DNA from: Thiotrichales bacterium
GTDB taxonomy: Bacteria; Pseudomonadota; Gammaproteobacteria; Thiomicrospirales; Thiomicrospiraceae
Assembly (NCBI GenBank): GCA_016938655.1
Contig: JAFGUG010000057.1
Location: 62,001-126,000 of the forward strand
Reading direction: 5' to 3'
DNA: 64,000 bases
Shown: in pieces, positions 39,868 to 49,502 of the stretch
Layout: the number at the start of each line of letters is the position of its first letter
How positions within the stretch are numbered: the first letter of the stretch is position 1
Translations under genes and position numbers: made by a program
The notes under the pieces: model-generated
Told to the model about the DNA's origin: nothing
Databases searched by the model: none
Seen by the model: the letters and a program-made list of their open reading frames with translations, nothing else

Positions 39868-41055
39868 ATGAAACCTCAAAACACCTTACCGACCCCCTCT
39901 GAAGAAGCGATTACGCATAGTAATCAACTAAGCGAACGAATTAAAAAGTCACTTCGTCGCCACGGCGCTCTGACCTTTGCTCAATACATGGAAAAAGCCC
40001 TCTACACCCCGGGCTTAGGGTATTACGCAAATGGCCTGCCCAAAATTGGTCAAGCTGGTGATTTTGTCACCGCACCTGAAGTATCCTCTATTTTCTCAAG
40101 ATGCCTGGCAAGGCAAGCGATTCAAGCTTTGCAAGCCCTACCCGAAGCCAATATTTTAGAGTTTGGCGCCGGTCAAGGCACCATGGCCAAAGACATTTTG
40201 CTAGAACTCAACGAACAGCAGCAGCCCCTTGAGCACTATTACATTGTTGAACTCAGTGCCGATTTACGCGCACGCCAGCAAGCGACCCTGCAAGCCCACT
40301 TACCGTCTGCATTATTTGAAAAAGTCACTTGGCTGGATCAACTACCTGCCAAACCGATCTGTGCAGTGGTGGTGGCCAATGAGGTGTTAGATGCCATGCC
40401 GTTTGAACGCATTCGCATTGAACCTGACCAAGCGTTACAAGGCTATGTGCAATTTGACGACCACAAAAATCAGTTTGTTTGGGATTATCAAAAAATCACC
40501 ACTAAGCCACTTCAGCAGTTTGCCAATCAACTCATTGAACACATCGGCAAAGTCTCTGACTTGGGCTACGAAACCGAACTCAACCTAAACATTACCCCTT
40601 GGTTAAAATCCATTAACGACTTCTTAACCCAAGGCGTGGTGTTATTAGTGGATTACGGCTACAGCCGACAAGAGTATTACCAACCGGCTCGTGTCATGGG
40701 CACTCTGCGCTGTCATTTTCAGCATCGAGCACACAGCAACCCGTTTTTTTACCCCGGCCTGCAAGACATAACCGCACACGTTGACTTTACCGCGGTGGCC
40801 GAGGCCGCCTACGATGCCGGTTTAAAGGTTGCCGGCTTTACCACTCAAGCCCACTTTTTGATGGGCACAGGCCTGCTAGAAATGTCGGGCGACAGCCACC
40901 TACCCATTACCGAACAGTTAAAAATTGCTCAACAAATCAAAACTCTCACGTTGCCGAATGAGATGGGCGAAACCTTTAAGGTGATCGCCCTAAGCAAACA
41001 ATTAGACTTAAAACTCATGGGTTTTAAGATGCGCGACCTCAGACATCAGCTATAA
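39868..41055 (+). CDS. SAM-dependent methyltransferase, MidA/NDUFAF7 family
   Basis: The 395-residue protein matches the MidA family (COG1565), whose eukaryotic members dimethylate an Arg of complex I subunit NDUFS2. Family blocks seen: GDFVTAPEVSSIF, ILEFGAGQGTMAKDIL with the SAM-binding loop, VVANEVLDAMPFERI, LLVDYGYSRQEYY, and DITAHVDFTAV. The bacterial substrate is not known. uppP follows 33 bases later. One CAGGCCTG copy is at 40868-40875. Confidence 0.88.
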   Translation: MKPQNTLPTPSEEAITHSNQLSERIKKSLRRHGALTFAQYMEKALYTPGLGYYANGLPKIGQAGDFVTAPEVSSIFSRCLARQAIQALQALPEANILEFGAGQGTMAKDILLELNEQQQPLEHYYIVELSADLRARQQATLQAHLPSALFEKVTWLDQLPAKPICAVVVANEVLDAMPFERIRIEPDQALQGYVQFDDHKNQFVWDYQKITTKPLQQFANQLIEHIGKVSDLGYETELNLNITPWLKSINDFLTQGVVLLVDYGYSRQEYYQPARVMGTLRCHFQHRAHSNPFFYPGLQDITAHVDFTAVAEAAYDAGLKVAGFTTQAHFLMGTGLLEMSGDSHLPITEQLKIAQQIKTLTLPNEMGETFKVIALSKQLDLKLMGFKMRDLRHQL

Positions 41056-41088
41056 TACGTAAACGAATATAAGCACAACGGAAATCAC

Positions 41089-41898
41089 ATGGAACAGAGT
41101 TTAGACTGGCTGCAAATAACCGTATTGGCTCTGATTCAAGGGCTTACTGAATTTTTACCCATCTCCAGTTCGGCGCACCTAATTTTGGTTCCAAGCCTAT
41201 TCGGATGGCCTGACCAAGGCTTAGCGTTTGATGTGGCGGTGCACATTGGCACCTTAGCCGCGGTGGTAACCTATTTTCGCAAAGACATCTGGCTCATGGC
41301 ACGCGACTGGACAAGTTCGTTAGTCACCCGTCAACCCACTTCAAATAGCCGCTTGGCTTGGTGGGTCATTTTTGCCACCATTCCCGCGGTGCTGTTTGGT
41401 CTGTTTTTAAACAGCGGCTTAGAAGAAGCGATGCGCAACCCTCTGCTGATTGCGGCAACCACCATCGGATTTGGTGCTTTATTATGGTGGTCAGATGTCA
41501 AAGGCAAACAGATTCGCGATGAGTACAGTTTAAGCTTTAAAGACATTTTAATTATTGGTATCGCCCAAGCCATCGCCCTTATCCCCGGCACCTCGCGTTC
41601 CGGTATTACCATTACCGCCGCCTTAATGTTAGGGCTAACCCGAGAAGCGGCGGCTCGTTTCTCGTTCTTGTTGTCCATTCCGATCATATTAGGAGCCGGC
41701 CTGCTAAAAATGACCGACCTAATGGAGAGCACCGACCCCATTCCATGGCGCGACCTAATAACTGGAACCGTAATTTCAGCAGTAGCCGCTTACATTGTGA
41801 TAGCCGTCTTCTTAAAATGGATTAACAAAATTGGCATGGCGCCGTTTGCTTGGTACCGCTTTGCATTGGGTGCCCTACTGATCTTCCTGTTCATCTAG
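41089..41898 (+). CDS. uppP: Undecaprenyl-diphosphatase UppP (BacA)
   Basis: UppP recycles undecaprenyl diphosphate to the monophosphate lipid carrier for cell-wall synthesis; it also gives bacitracin resistance. The 269-residue membrane protein has the two active-site motifs QGLTEFLPISSSAHL and PGTSRSG, with about eight membrane spans. It lies between midA and the VanZ-like gene, 8 bases before the latter. Confidence 0.96.
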   Translation: MEQSLDWLQITVLALIQGLTEFLPISSSAHLILVPSLFGWPDQGLAFDVAVHIGTLAAVVTYFRKDIWLMARDWTSSLVTRQPTSNSRLAWWVIFATIPAVLFGLFLNSGLEEAMRNPLLIAATTIGFGALLWWSDVKGKQIRDEYSLSFKDILIIGIAQAIALIPGTSRSGITITAALMLGLTREAAARFSFLLSIPIILGAGLLKMTDLMESTDPIPWRDLITGTVISAVAAYIVIAVFLKWINKIGMAPFAWYRFALGALLIFLFI

Positions 41899-41906
41899 GC
41901 TGACGA

Positions 41907-42266
41907 ATGATGCGAACGCTTTGGATTTTTATCGGTTGGTTAATTATTGTGGCGGTATTGTATTTGTCGTTATTCAAAATCTATATTCCGGTGCAGACTG
42001 ACTTCAAAAGCATCGACAAAATACACCACTTCATCGCTTATGCCACCTTAATGCTGTGGTTTGCACAAAGTTTTGGTGGGACGAAACGATACTGGGTTGC
42101 GGGTGGATTGGTTTTAATGGGCATCGTCATTGAATTCGCTCAGCCTTTTACAGGTCGAGAGTTCTCTTATATGGATATGATAGCCAATAGTACTGGCGTT
42201 TTAATTGGCTTGTTGATTGCCGCAAAAGGCGGCGACTTCCTCTACCCTAAATTAAAAACCCAATGA
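41907..42266 (+). CDS. VanZ-like small membrane protein
   Basis: A 119-residue protein with about four hydrophobic segments and the VanZ-type pattern DKIHHFIAYATLMLWFA and IEFAQPFTGREFSYMDMIAN. VanZ relatives are membrane proteins of unclear function; one confers teicoplanin resistance in enterococci. Being 8 bases after uppP suggests co-translation and a link to the cell envelope, but this is inference. Confidence 0.82.
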   Translation: MMRTLWIFIGWLIIVAVLYLSLFKIYIPVQTDFKSIDKIHHFIAYATLMLWFAQSFGGTKRYWVAGGLVLMGIVIEFAQPFTGREFSYMDMIANSTGVLIGLLIAAKGGDFLYPKLKTQ

Positions 42267-42383
42267 CCGACGCCTCTTTTTGCGATGCGTTCAAAAATAG
42301 GTAAACTGAATTCCATTAAAACAACCATTTAAGCAGCCACTCCAACAGGCCTGCTAAGTTTAACGTTTCGTTTTGGGGGTTAC

Positions 42384-43856
42384 ATGATTGAGTTTTACAG
42401 CGTAAAACAGAGCAAAGCAATAGACGCTTTGGCGATGAATGAGCACGCTATTCCCGGCCTATTACTCATGAAACGAGCAGGCCTGTTCACTTATGAAACC
42501 CTGTTAAACCACTACCCAAAAACCAAAAAACTCCTTATTTTATGCGGCACCGGCAATAACGGTGGTGACGGTTTTGTGGTCGCGCAACTGGCGATGATGG
42601 CCGGCATTCAAACCGACGTGTTTTTATATGGGCAAATTAGCCACATCAAAAATGACGCACTGCTCGCCTATCAAGAGTTCGTTCAAATGGGCGGTGAAAT
42701 CATTCACCTTAATCCAGATGAGTTGCATAAGTACGACGTCATTATCGATGCTTTATTCGGTATTGGTATGGATAAAAAACGCCCGATTAAAAGCAAATTA
42801 GCTGACTGGATTGACCTGATTAATCAGCAGGCCTGCCCAGTGATCGCGGTGGATATCCCTAGCGGACTGGATGCTAATACCGGGCAAATTCACGGTTGTG
42901 CAATCAAAGCCGAACGCACCTGCACGTTTATCACTCACAAACCCGGACTGTATCAATTTAATGGTCAAGACACGGCCGGCAAAATTCATTACAGTGCGCT
43001 CTTCTTAAATGATGACATTCTCCACTCGCACCCCTCTATTGCCCACAACCACCCGTTAAAACATTGGTTACAACAGTTACCCAACCGCTCATCGATAAGC
43101 CATAAAGGCTCAACCGGTCAAATTGGCCTAGTGGGTGGCGACCAACACATGATGGGGGCGGTGCAAATGGCGGGCTTAGCGGCGTTAAAGGTGGGCGCGG
43201 GTCTGGTAAAAGTGATTACCCATCCTGAGCACGGCATTGCCCTTACCCAAGCGCTGCCCGAACTAATGTGCTACTCACCCGCAGAACTGCAAGCACAACT
43301 AAAACAGGTTGATGTGATTGGCATTGGCCCTGGTTTGGGCTTAAATGAATGGGGAAAAAACCTGTTCCATCAGAGCATGCAACTGCCACAGCCTAAAGTT
43401 GTGGATGCCGATGCCTTAACGCTACTAGCAACTAATCCAGAAACGCATTCAAACTGGATATTAACACCGCACCCGGGCGAGGCGGCTCGATTACTCAATA
43501 CCACCACTGACACGGTTCAAAACAACCGAATTAAAGCGATTAAAGCCATTCAAAAGAAATACGGTGGCGTGGTCGTGTTAAAAGGCAATGCGACTCTGGT
43601 TTATGACGGCGAACGCTTAGAGATGTGTTTGGCCGGAAATCCCGGAATGGCTACCGGCGGCATGGGCGATGTGTTAACCGGTGCGATTAGTGGTTTAATT
43701 GCCCAAGGCATTCCGCTATTTGAGGCGGCCTGCTTAGGCGTGAGTTTGCACGCCCACGCCGGTGATATTATCGCCCAACAAAAAGGCCAGCTCGGTCTGT
43801 TACCGACCGAACTGGCCGCAACACTCAGCCAATTGTTAACCTACGCAAATCGCTAA
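42384..43856 (+). CDS. nnrDE: Bifunctional NAD(P)H-hydrate epimerase / ADP-dependent NAD(P)H-hydrate dehydratase
   Basis: The 490-residue fusion repairs hydrated NADH and NADPH. Residues 1-220 are the YjeF_N epimerase with LLILCGTGNNGGDGF; residues 240-490 are the ribokinase-like dehydratase with GIGPGLG, LTPHPGEAARLL and the ATP-binding NPGMATGGMGDVLTG. This is E. coli YjeF (Nnr). Two CAGGCCTG copies lie inside (42478-42485, 42828-42835). Confidence 0.94.
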   Translation: MIEFYSVKQSKAIDALAMNEHAIPGLLLMKRAGLFTYETLLNHYPKTKKLLILCGTGNNGGDGFVVAQLAMMAGIQTDVFLYGQISHIKNDALLAYQEFVQMGGEIIHLNPDELHKYDVIIDALFGIGMDKKRPIKSKLADWIDLINQQACPVIAVDIPSGLDANTGQIHGCAIKAERTCTFITHKPGLYQFNGQDTAGKIHYSALFLNDDILHSHPSIAHNHPLKHWLQQLPNRSSISHKGSTGQIGLVGGDQHMMGAVQMAGLAALKVGAGLVKVITHPEHGIALTQALPELMCYSPAELQAQLKQVDVIGIGPGLGLNEWGKNLFHQSMQLPQPKVVDADALTLLATNPETHSNWILTPHPGEAARLLNTTTDTVQNNRIKAIKAIQKKYGGVVVLKGNATLVYDGERLEMCLAGNPGMATGGMGDVLTGAISGLIAQGIPLFEAACLGVSLHAHAGDIIAQQKGQLGLLPTELAATLSQLLTYANR

Positions 43857-43916
43857 CGCCTTGAATAGGCTTGACTTAAATAAGCTTGACGTTAACAAGC
43901 GACTTGGTTGCTTTGC

Positions 43917-45026
43917 TTACTTAGGCAAAAAATCGCCGAGTGCTTTTAACTGTTCAAACAGCTCCTCTTCGTTCTCTGCCATGACATTAATATGCCCTAG
44001 CTTACGGCCTTTGCGCTCGGCTTTATCGTACAAGTGCAAATGGGCTTTTGGCATGGTTAATACCTTTTCAACCGGCCCTGTTTCCCCAATAATATTGACC
44101 ATTGCCGCCAACGGTTGACGAGGAGCCGTATCACCTAACGGCAAACCGGTGATAGCGCGTACATGGTTTTCAAATTGCGAGGTCATCGCCCCATCTATTG
44201 TCCAGTGGCCCGAATTGTGCACGCGCGGCGCCATTTCATTTACCACTAACTGATTGCCGGTGGTTTCAAACAGCTCAACCGTTAGCACACCGACATGGTC
44301 AAGCTCATCCAACAAACTTTTCATATACGATTCAGCTTGCTTCTGGACCTCTTCTGAAATTTCCCGTGCTGGGGCAATGGTGTAGCGCAAAATGCCTTCA
44401 TGATGGACGTTCTGAACCAGCGGATAATAGACGTGTTCGTCATTGGCGTTACGCACCGCCACAATCGACAGTTCACGCATAAAATCCACAAACCCTTCTA
44501 AAATCAACTCTCGGCCACCAATTTCTGACCAGGCCTGCTCAATTTGATCTTCCGATTTCAAAACAAACTGACCTTTACCGTCATAGCCTTCGGTGGTGGT
44601 TTTTAACACTGCGGGCAAACCCATTTCCGCCACGGCCACTTTTAAAGCCTCAACCGAATCCACCACTTTGTAAGGCGCGCACGGAATATTCAACGCATCA
44701 AACATCGCCTTTTCACGGCCTCGATGTTGCGACACAAACAGCGATTTTTCAGCTGGATAAACCGGCGTGGTTTTGGCAATCATTCGCACGATTTCGACAT
44801 CGGTGTTTTCGCTTTCATAAGTAATAACATCCGCAAAATCAACCAGCTTTTTATAGATGTCCACATCATCGGACTGCTTATGCATATGCCCTAAAAGCGC
44901 CGATGGCTCATCGTCACTGATCCCCAAAAAGCCAAACTTCTGACCCAGCGGATAACCGGCAATTGCTAACATTCGGCCAAGTTGACCGGCACCTAAAACA
45001 CCAATATTTTTTGAAATGGGAGTCAT
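43917..45026 (-). CDS. purK: N5-carboxyaminoimidazole ribonucleotide synthase PurK
   Basis: PurK uses ATP and bicarbonate to convert AIR to N5-CAIR in purine synthesis. The ~369-residue ATP-grasp protein starts with the Rossmann-like GVLGAGQLGRMLA. The ATP-binding lid KTTTEGYDGKGQF and the metal-site block VNEMAPRVHNSGHWT follow. The start is the ATG at 45024-45026; the TTG two codons upstream is less likely. It lies downstream of purE on the same strand, a standard pairing. One CAGGCCTG copy is at 44530-44537. Confidence 0.96.
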   Translation of the reverse strand: MTPISKNIGVLGAGQLGRMLAIAGYPLGQKFGFLGISDDEPSALLGHMHKQSDDVDIYKKLVDFADVITYESENTDVEIVRMIAKTTPVYPAEKSLFVSQHRGREKAMFDALNIPCAPYKVVDSVEALKVAVAEMGLPAVLKTTTEGYDGKGQFVLKSEDQIEQAWSEIGGRELILEGFVDFMRELSIVAVRNANDEHVYYPLVQNVHHEGILRYTIAPAREISEEVQKQAESYMKSLLDELDHVGVLTVELFETTGNQLVVNEMAPRVHNSGHWTIDGAMTSQFENHVRAITGLPLGDTAPRQPLAAMVNIIGETGPVEKVLTMPKAHLHLYDKAERKGRKLGHINVMAENEEELFEQLKALGDFLPK

Positions 45027-45069
45027 ATACAAAGCTCTTTATTCTCTAAGGAAAGTAAGTTGTTAATTT

Positions 45070-45089
45070 AACCACGAAGACACGAAGAG
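45070..45089 (+). repeat. Repeat AACCACGAAGACACGAAG, copy 1
   Basis: This sequence follows the purK start in the purE-purK gap and recurs in inverted orientation at about 50780-50799. Both are preceded by TTT in the repeat orientation. The internal CACGAAG unit is itself repeated. Confidence 0.7.
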
Positions 45090-45151
45090 ACGTAGTTTTT
45101 TATCGTATTAAGAAAGTGAGCAGGCCTGCTCATTTTTTGAATTACAAACTA

Positions 45152-45180
45152 AAAAGGGCGACTGTTAATAGCGCCCTTTT
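45152..45180 (-). terminator. Terminator between purE and purK
   Basis: AAAAGGGCG and CGCCCTTTT make a 9-bp stem with an 11-base loop, 29 bases after the purE stop, followed on the minus strand by a T run. It could leave purK to read-through or to its own promoter. Confidence 0.8.
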
Positions 45181-45208
45181 AAAAATAAAAACTTCACCGT
45201 TAACCTTT

Positions 45209-45709
45209 TTAAAGGCGAGGATCGGGGTTGTCTAAAACGGTTTGAGTTTGCTCGTTGCGGAATGCTTTAACCGCTTCACGCGTTGCTGAATCGTGATTAC
45301 CCACAATTTGAGACGCTAGAATACCGGCGTTTTTTGCGCCTGCATCGCCAATTGCCAAGGTCCCAACAGGCACGCCGCCAGGCATCTGAACAATCGACAG
45401 TAATGAATCATTACCACTTAATGCACGCGACTGGACGGGCACACCTAATACAGGTACAACGGTTTTAGCCGCAACCATACCCGGTAGATGCGCAGCCCCA
45501 CCCGCACCCGCAATAATGACTTGCAAGCCACGTGCTTCCGCTTGTTCAGCGTACTCAAACATCAGGTCTGGCGTTCGGTGTGCGGACACGACTTTAACTT
45601 CATAAGGCACATTAAACTGCTCAAGCATCGTAACCGCATGCTGCATTGTTGGCCAGTCTGACTTCGACCCCATAATAACACCCACTAAAGGCTTAACTGC
45701 ATTCGACAT
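45209..45709 (-). CDS. purE: N5-carboxyaminoimidazole ribonucleotide mutase PurE
   Basis: PurE converts N5-CAIR to CAIR. From the ATG at 45707-45709 ([10 protein letters not shown]) it has 166 residues, with the phosphate-binding GSKSDWPTM, the SAHRTPD loop with the catalytic His, and [11 protein letters not shown]. The frame extends ten codons upstream, foreign to the family. purK lies downstream beyond a terminator. Confidence 0.96.
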   Translation of the reverse strand: MSNAVKPLVGVIMGSKSDWPTMQHAVTMLEQFNVPYEVKVVSAHRTPDLMFEYAEQAEARGLQVIIAGAGGAAHLPGMVAAKTVVPVLGVPVQSRALSGNDSLLSIVQMPGGVPVGTLAIGDAGAKNAGILASQIVGNHDSATREAVKAFRNEQTQTVLDNPDPRL

Positions 45710-45891
45710 GATGGTCACCGTATTTCGGAAAAGCCGCATATTCTACAACGTTATAATTAAATATCAACTTTATTGATTCATAAGTCTATGAATAATCTGC
45801 ATAAGTATTATTTTACGAGAAAACCTAATATCAAAAATGCCACCCTGCTATAATGAATTGAACTCTAATAATAGAACCGACTGCCTAGATT

Positions 45892-46785
45892 ATGAACCTC
45901 ATCTATCCGATCTTTTTTCTTTTGCTGACTGCCTTGAGCGGTTGTTCACAACAAGATGAGGCTATTTACACACCCAACATCGTTGCACCAACGCAAAACA
46001 TTCAAGAATACACCTTTGCCGTGCACCCCTTGCATAACCCGACCCATCTGTTTGAAATCTTTAATCCACTCGTTGAATACCTTAACAAACGCATTCCCAA
46101 TGTTCGCTTTAAACTTGAAGCATCCCGCGATTACGCAACGTTTGATGAAAAGCTTATTAATCAAACTGTCGACTTTGCCCTGCCCAATCCATACCAAACA
46201 TTAGTGGCCATCGAACAGGGTTATCGAGTGATTGCCAAAATGGGTGACGACTTCAACTTTAAAGGGATTATTCTGGTTCGCAAAGACAGCAATATCAAAA
46301 CCCCAAAAGACTTAAAAGGAAAATCGGTTAGCTACCCTGCCCCCACAGCACTGGCGGCAACCATGCTACCGCAAGATTTTTTGCAGCGTAACGGCCTTGA
46401 TATTAACAAAGATATTGAGAACAAATACGTGGGCTCGCAAGAGTCTTCCATTATGAATGTGTTTATTGGCACAACCGCTGCTGGGGCAACCTGGCCACCG
46501 CCGTGGAAGGCACTTTCAGATAAACGACCTGAACTTAAAGAACAGCTTAAGGTTATCTGGCAAACACACACACTGCCCAACAACAGTGTAGTGGCTCGCA
46601 AAGATGTTCCTGAAATGCTTGCAAATCAGGTACAGTCTGCATTATTGGATTTACAAAACAGTATCGAAGGGCAGTACATTCTCCAAAAAATGTATCTCTC
46701 TAAATACGAATGGGCGAATAATCAAACCTATGCCCCGGTAAAAGACTTTATTACGCAATTTAATCTCAATGTCAGACCCTTGTAA
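45892..46785 (+). CDS. PhnD-like periplasmic substrate-binding lipoprotein
   Basis: The 297-residue protein has a lipoprotein signal (LLLTALSGC, Cys18) and the phosphate/phosphonate-type binding fold of PhnD-like proteins: YTFAVHPLHNPTHLFEIFNPLVEYL, VDFALPNPYQTL and NGLDINKDIENKYVGSQES. No permease or ATPase gene is nearby. Instead a membrane GGDEF-EAL protein starts 36 bases downstream, so it more likely acts as a sensor subunit. This is inference from context. Confidence 0.82.
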   Translation: MNLIYPIFFLLLTALSGCSQQDEAIYTPNIVAPTQNIQEYTFAVHPLHNPTHLFEIFNPLVEYLNKRIPNVRFKLEASRDYATFDEKLINQTVDFALPNPYQTLVAIEQGYRVIAKMGDDFNFKGIILVRKDSNIKTPKDLKGKSVSYPAPTALAATMLPQDFLQRNGLDINKDIENKYVGSQESSIMNVFIGTTAAGATWPPPWKALSDKRPELKEQLKVIWQTHTLPNNSVVARKDVPEMLANQVQSALLDLQNSIEGQYILQKMYLSKYEWANNQTYAPVKDFITQFNLNVRPL

Positions 46786-46821
46786 AAGCGTTGACAAATT
46801 TAAACCTAAACCAGGTATGCA

Positions 46822-49239
46822 ATGTTAAAAACCTTCTTCACTCATTCTATTAAGCATAAATTAATCGCTGGCATTGCCCTACTGCACGCCCTTTTAATGA
46901 GTATCTTTGTGGTTGACCTCGTAAACCGACAGCACAATTTTTTAATGGAAGAATCACAAGGTTACGCCACGGGCATTGCCAAAACCCTAGCCGCAAATAG
47001 TGTGCCGTGGGTTTTATCTAATGATGTTGTCGGCTTAGACGAGATTATGCGTGCACAAGCCAAACAGCCCAATTTTGAATTTGCGATGATCACCGATCCC
47101 CACGGCAAAATTCTAGCCTATCATCATAAACAAAAAACCACATCACCCTATATTGGCCAAGCCATTGAAGAGATTAATCTGTTAAAAGAGACGTTGAAAA
47201 GCCCTGACCCAATAGCCTATTTTAGAGACGATGACACCCATATTGACCTAGCCGTTCCAATACAAGTAAACGGTTCTGTCATTGGCTGGGCAAGAATTGA
47301 TATGAGCCGAAAGCTTATCGATGAAAGTATTCAGTTCATTACGATTGAAGGTATTTTGTATACCCTTTTTGCTATTGCAGTCGGCACCTTTTTTGCCTGG
47401 CGAATGGGCAGCAACCTCACTAATGGCATCTACAAACTCATTGATGCCACTCAACGTGTTCGTGCAGGTGAACGCGAAATTGATTTATCACTCAATCGTA
47501 AGGACGAACTGCAAACCCTTTCAGTTAACTTCCAAGCCATGCTCGACAGCTTAAACCGCAAAGAAAACGAGCTTTTATCCGAAAAAGAACGCCTACAAAT
47601 CACCCTTAAGTCAATTGGTGACGGGGTCATAACAACCGATAAAGCTGGGCTTATCACCTATTTAAATCCTGTTTCCGAAATGTTAACAGGCTGGGGAAAT
47701 GCCGCAGCACAAGGCATTCATATTGAACAAGTATTCCGTATTTATCATGAATCCAACATGGAACCCGCAGAGAACCCTGCTTTAAAAAGCATGCAACACC
47801 GTAAAATATTTGGTCTTGCAAACCATACGGTTCTTCTAAACCGGGCCGGTGAAAAAATATCCATTGAAGACTCTGGCGCACCCATTGTTGATCAGTCTGG
47901 CGAAGTATTGGGGTACGTTTTAGTTTTTCACGATGTCACCGAAGCCCGTCTATTAAGAAAACGCCTAACTTGGCAAGCCATGCACGACAGCTTAACCGGG
48001 CTAAAAAACCGCCAAGCATTTGAAAACACGCTGGATGAACTTATCGAAAAAAACGCCCAAGACCAGCGATTACAGCACGCGCTCATTTATATTGACCTCG
48101 ATCAATTTAAAATCGTCAACGATACCGTTGGCCACTCGGCAGGGGATGAGCTGCTTAAGCAGGTGGCCACCATCTTGCAAGAACAAATTCGAGATTCTGA
48201 TTTATTAGCCCGTATTGGCGGGGATGAGTTTGCAATACTGTTAGAGAATTGCTCAACAGAGAATGCTGAAATAATTAGTGAAAAAATCCGTTCTGCCGTG
48301 CAAAAACACCGCTTCCTTTGGGAGGAACGCATCTTTGATATTGGAACCAGTATTGGTATCACTCAAATGCAGGGCAACATAAATAAAGCGGACGCCATGA
48401 GCCAAGCCGATGTGGCTTGTTACATTGCCAAACAAAATGGTCGTAACCGTGTGCACACTTTCAAAGCCGACGATCAGACATTAAGCCAAGAGTTCTCCAA
48501 ACTCGATTGGGCTAATCGCATCAAGCGTGCCCTCGAAAATGAACAGTTTGTCTTGTTTGCGCAACAAATCACTCCGTTACAATCTGACAACCATAAACGA
48601 GCTTATGAAGTGTTAGTGCGCTTGCAAACACCTGACCAACCGATTACCCCTCCCGACCAATTTTTGCCTGCAGCCGAACGCTTTAATCTGATGGGCGAAT
48701 TGGATATTTACATCATTAGAAAAGCGGTCAACTGGTTAAACCGACACTTAGACGAAGTGGATCTGCTAAATATTAATATTTCCGGTCAATCCCTTGATGA
48801 CGTCTATTTTAATGACGCTTTGTTAAACATCCTGGAAGAGAACCCAAACACCAACTCTAAACTGTGTTTTGAAATTACTGAGAGCACGGCCATTACTCGA
48901 ATGTCGGCAAGTATTGCGTTTTTAAATCGCGTTAAAAGCCATGGCTGTCAATTGGCGCTGGATGACTTTGGTTCAGGCTTCTCCTCCTTTGGCTGGTTAA
49001 AAACCATTCCCGTTGATTATGTGAAAATCGACGGCGCATTTATTCTTGATGTTCTGAATGATTCGATTGATGCCGCGATGGTAAAAGCCATCCATAAAAT
49101 CAGTGATGAGATGAACATTGAAACCATTGCCGAATTTGTAGAAAATCAAGCGGTTTCTGACTGGCTTAAAGAGGCGGGGATTGATTACGCTCAAGGCTAT
49201 CATTATCACAAGCCGATGCCACTTGAAGACATTTTCTAA
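46822..49239 (+). CDS. Membrane sensor with HAMP, PAS, GGDEF and EAL domains
   Basis: The 805-residue protein would make and/or break c-di-GMP. Two membrane spans (about 14-35 and 180-205) enclose a periplasmic sensor of ~145 residues. HAMP (about 205-255), PAS (about 260-375), GGDEF (about 385-545; RIGGDEFAILL intact) and EAL (about 560-805) follow. The EAL signature is EVL (YEVLVRL), but the catalytic Glu is kept, and so are NINISG, FEITES, LDDFGSG, VKIDG and YAQGYHYHKPMP. It sits next to the PhnD-like lipoprotein, a likely ligand-binding partner. Confidence 0.9.
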   Translation: MLKTFFTHSIKHKLIAGIALLHALLMSIFVVDLVNRQHNFLMEESQGYATGIAKTLAANSVPWVLSNDVVGLDEIMRAQAKQPNFEFAMITDPHGKILAYHHKQKTTSPYIGQAIEEINLLKETLKSPDPIAYFRDDDTHIDLAVPIQVNGSVIGWARIDMSRKLIDESIQFITIEGILYTLFAIAVGTFFAWRMGSNLTNGIYKLIDATQRVRAGEREIDLSLNRKDELQTLSVNFQAMLDSLNRKENELLSEKERLQITLKSIGDGVITTDKAGLITYLNPVSEMLTGWGNAAAQGIHIEQVFRIYHESNMEPAENPALKSMQHRKIFGLANHTVLLNRAGEKISIEDSGAPIVDQSGEVLGYVLVFHDVTEARLLRKRLTWQAMHDSLTGLKNRQAFENTLDELIEKNAQDQRLQHALIYIDLDQFKIVNDTVGHSAGDELLKQVATILQEQIRDSDLLARIGGDEFAILLENCSTENAEIISEKIRSAVQKHRFLWEERIFDIGTSIGITQMQGNINKADAMSQADVACYIAKQNGRNRVHTFKADDQTLSQEFSKLDWANRIKRALENEQFVLFAQQITPLQSDNHKRAYEVLVRLQTPDQPITPPDQFLPAAERFNLMGELDIYIIRKAVNWLNRHLDEVDLLNINISGQSLDDVYFNDALLNILEENPNTNSKLCFEITESTAITRMSASIAFLNRVKSHGCQLALDDFGSGFSSFGWLKTIPVDYVKIDGAFILDVLNDSIDAAMVKAIHKISDEMNIETIAEFVENQAVSDWLKEAGIDYAQGYHYHKPMPLEDIF

Positions 49240-49377
49240 CTCCAAAGAAGTCTAAAATTTTGGCAAAAAAATCACCCAAAACCGCTTAAATTAAATCGCG
49301 CCTTCATCATTGCTCAATCATGAAAGGCGTGGTTTTGTATTGATTTACCTAACAAAAAATGGAATAATTATCAGTTA

Positions 49378-49432
49378 GCGCCGATTTGACATTCAGCTTG
49401 CGGGCGCATTTATAAGTACGGCTAAAGCGAGG
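49378..49432 (+). ncRNA. SAM-II-like riboswitch upstream of metK
   Basis: The leader has stem P1 GCGCC (49378-49382) with GGCGC (49403-49407). Its loop begins GATTTGAC and ends CTTGC, and the 3' part reads ATTTATAAGTACGGCTAAAG. These are the conserved parts of the SAM-II (metA motif) aptamer: GAUUUrA in the loop, a U/A-rich segment after P1, and GCUAAA, in the same order and spacing. SAM-II RNAs are H-type pseudoknots controlling methionine/SAM genes. metK makes SAM, so feedback control is expected. Recognised by eye from the aptamer pattern. Confidence 0.72.
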
Positions 49433-49471
49433 AACGTTCTATTCCCGCCTGTTTTTCCGTACCTCGTTTTT
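49416..49471 (+). promoter_or_regulatory. Candidate expression platform of the metK riboswitch
   Basis: GTACGG (49416-49421) can pair with CCGTAC (49457-49462), and CGAGG (49428-49432) with CCTCG (49462-49466), which precedes a T run (49467-49471). The two helices cross and share a base, so they may be alternatives. One uses aptamer bases; the other leads to a terminator-like structure. Confidence 0.4.
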
Positions 49472-49502
49472 AATAAACTATTCTTACCGAGGAACAACAA
49501 TC

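Noticed and set aside
49240-49360. Hairpin CGCCTTCAT/ATGAAAGGCG after the GGDEF-EAL gene as a sure terminator
   Set aside because: The stem is imperfect and followed only by TGGTTTTG; possible, but too weak to annotate.
49416-49471. SAH riboswitch before metK
   Set aside because: GAGGAACG is reminiscent of the SAH motif, but the rest does not fit, while the upstream bases match SAM-II much better.
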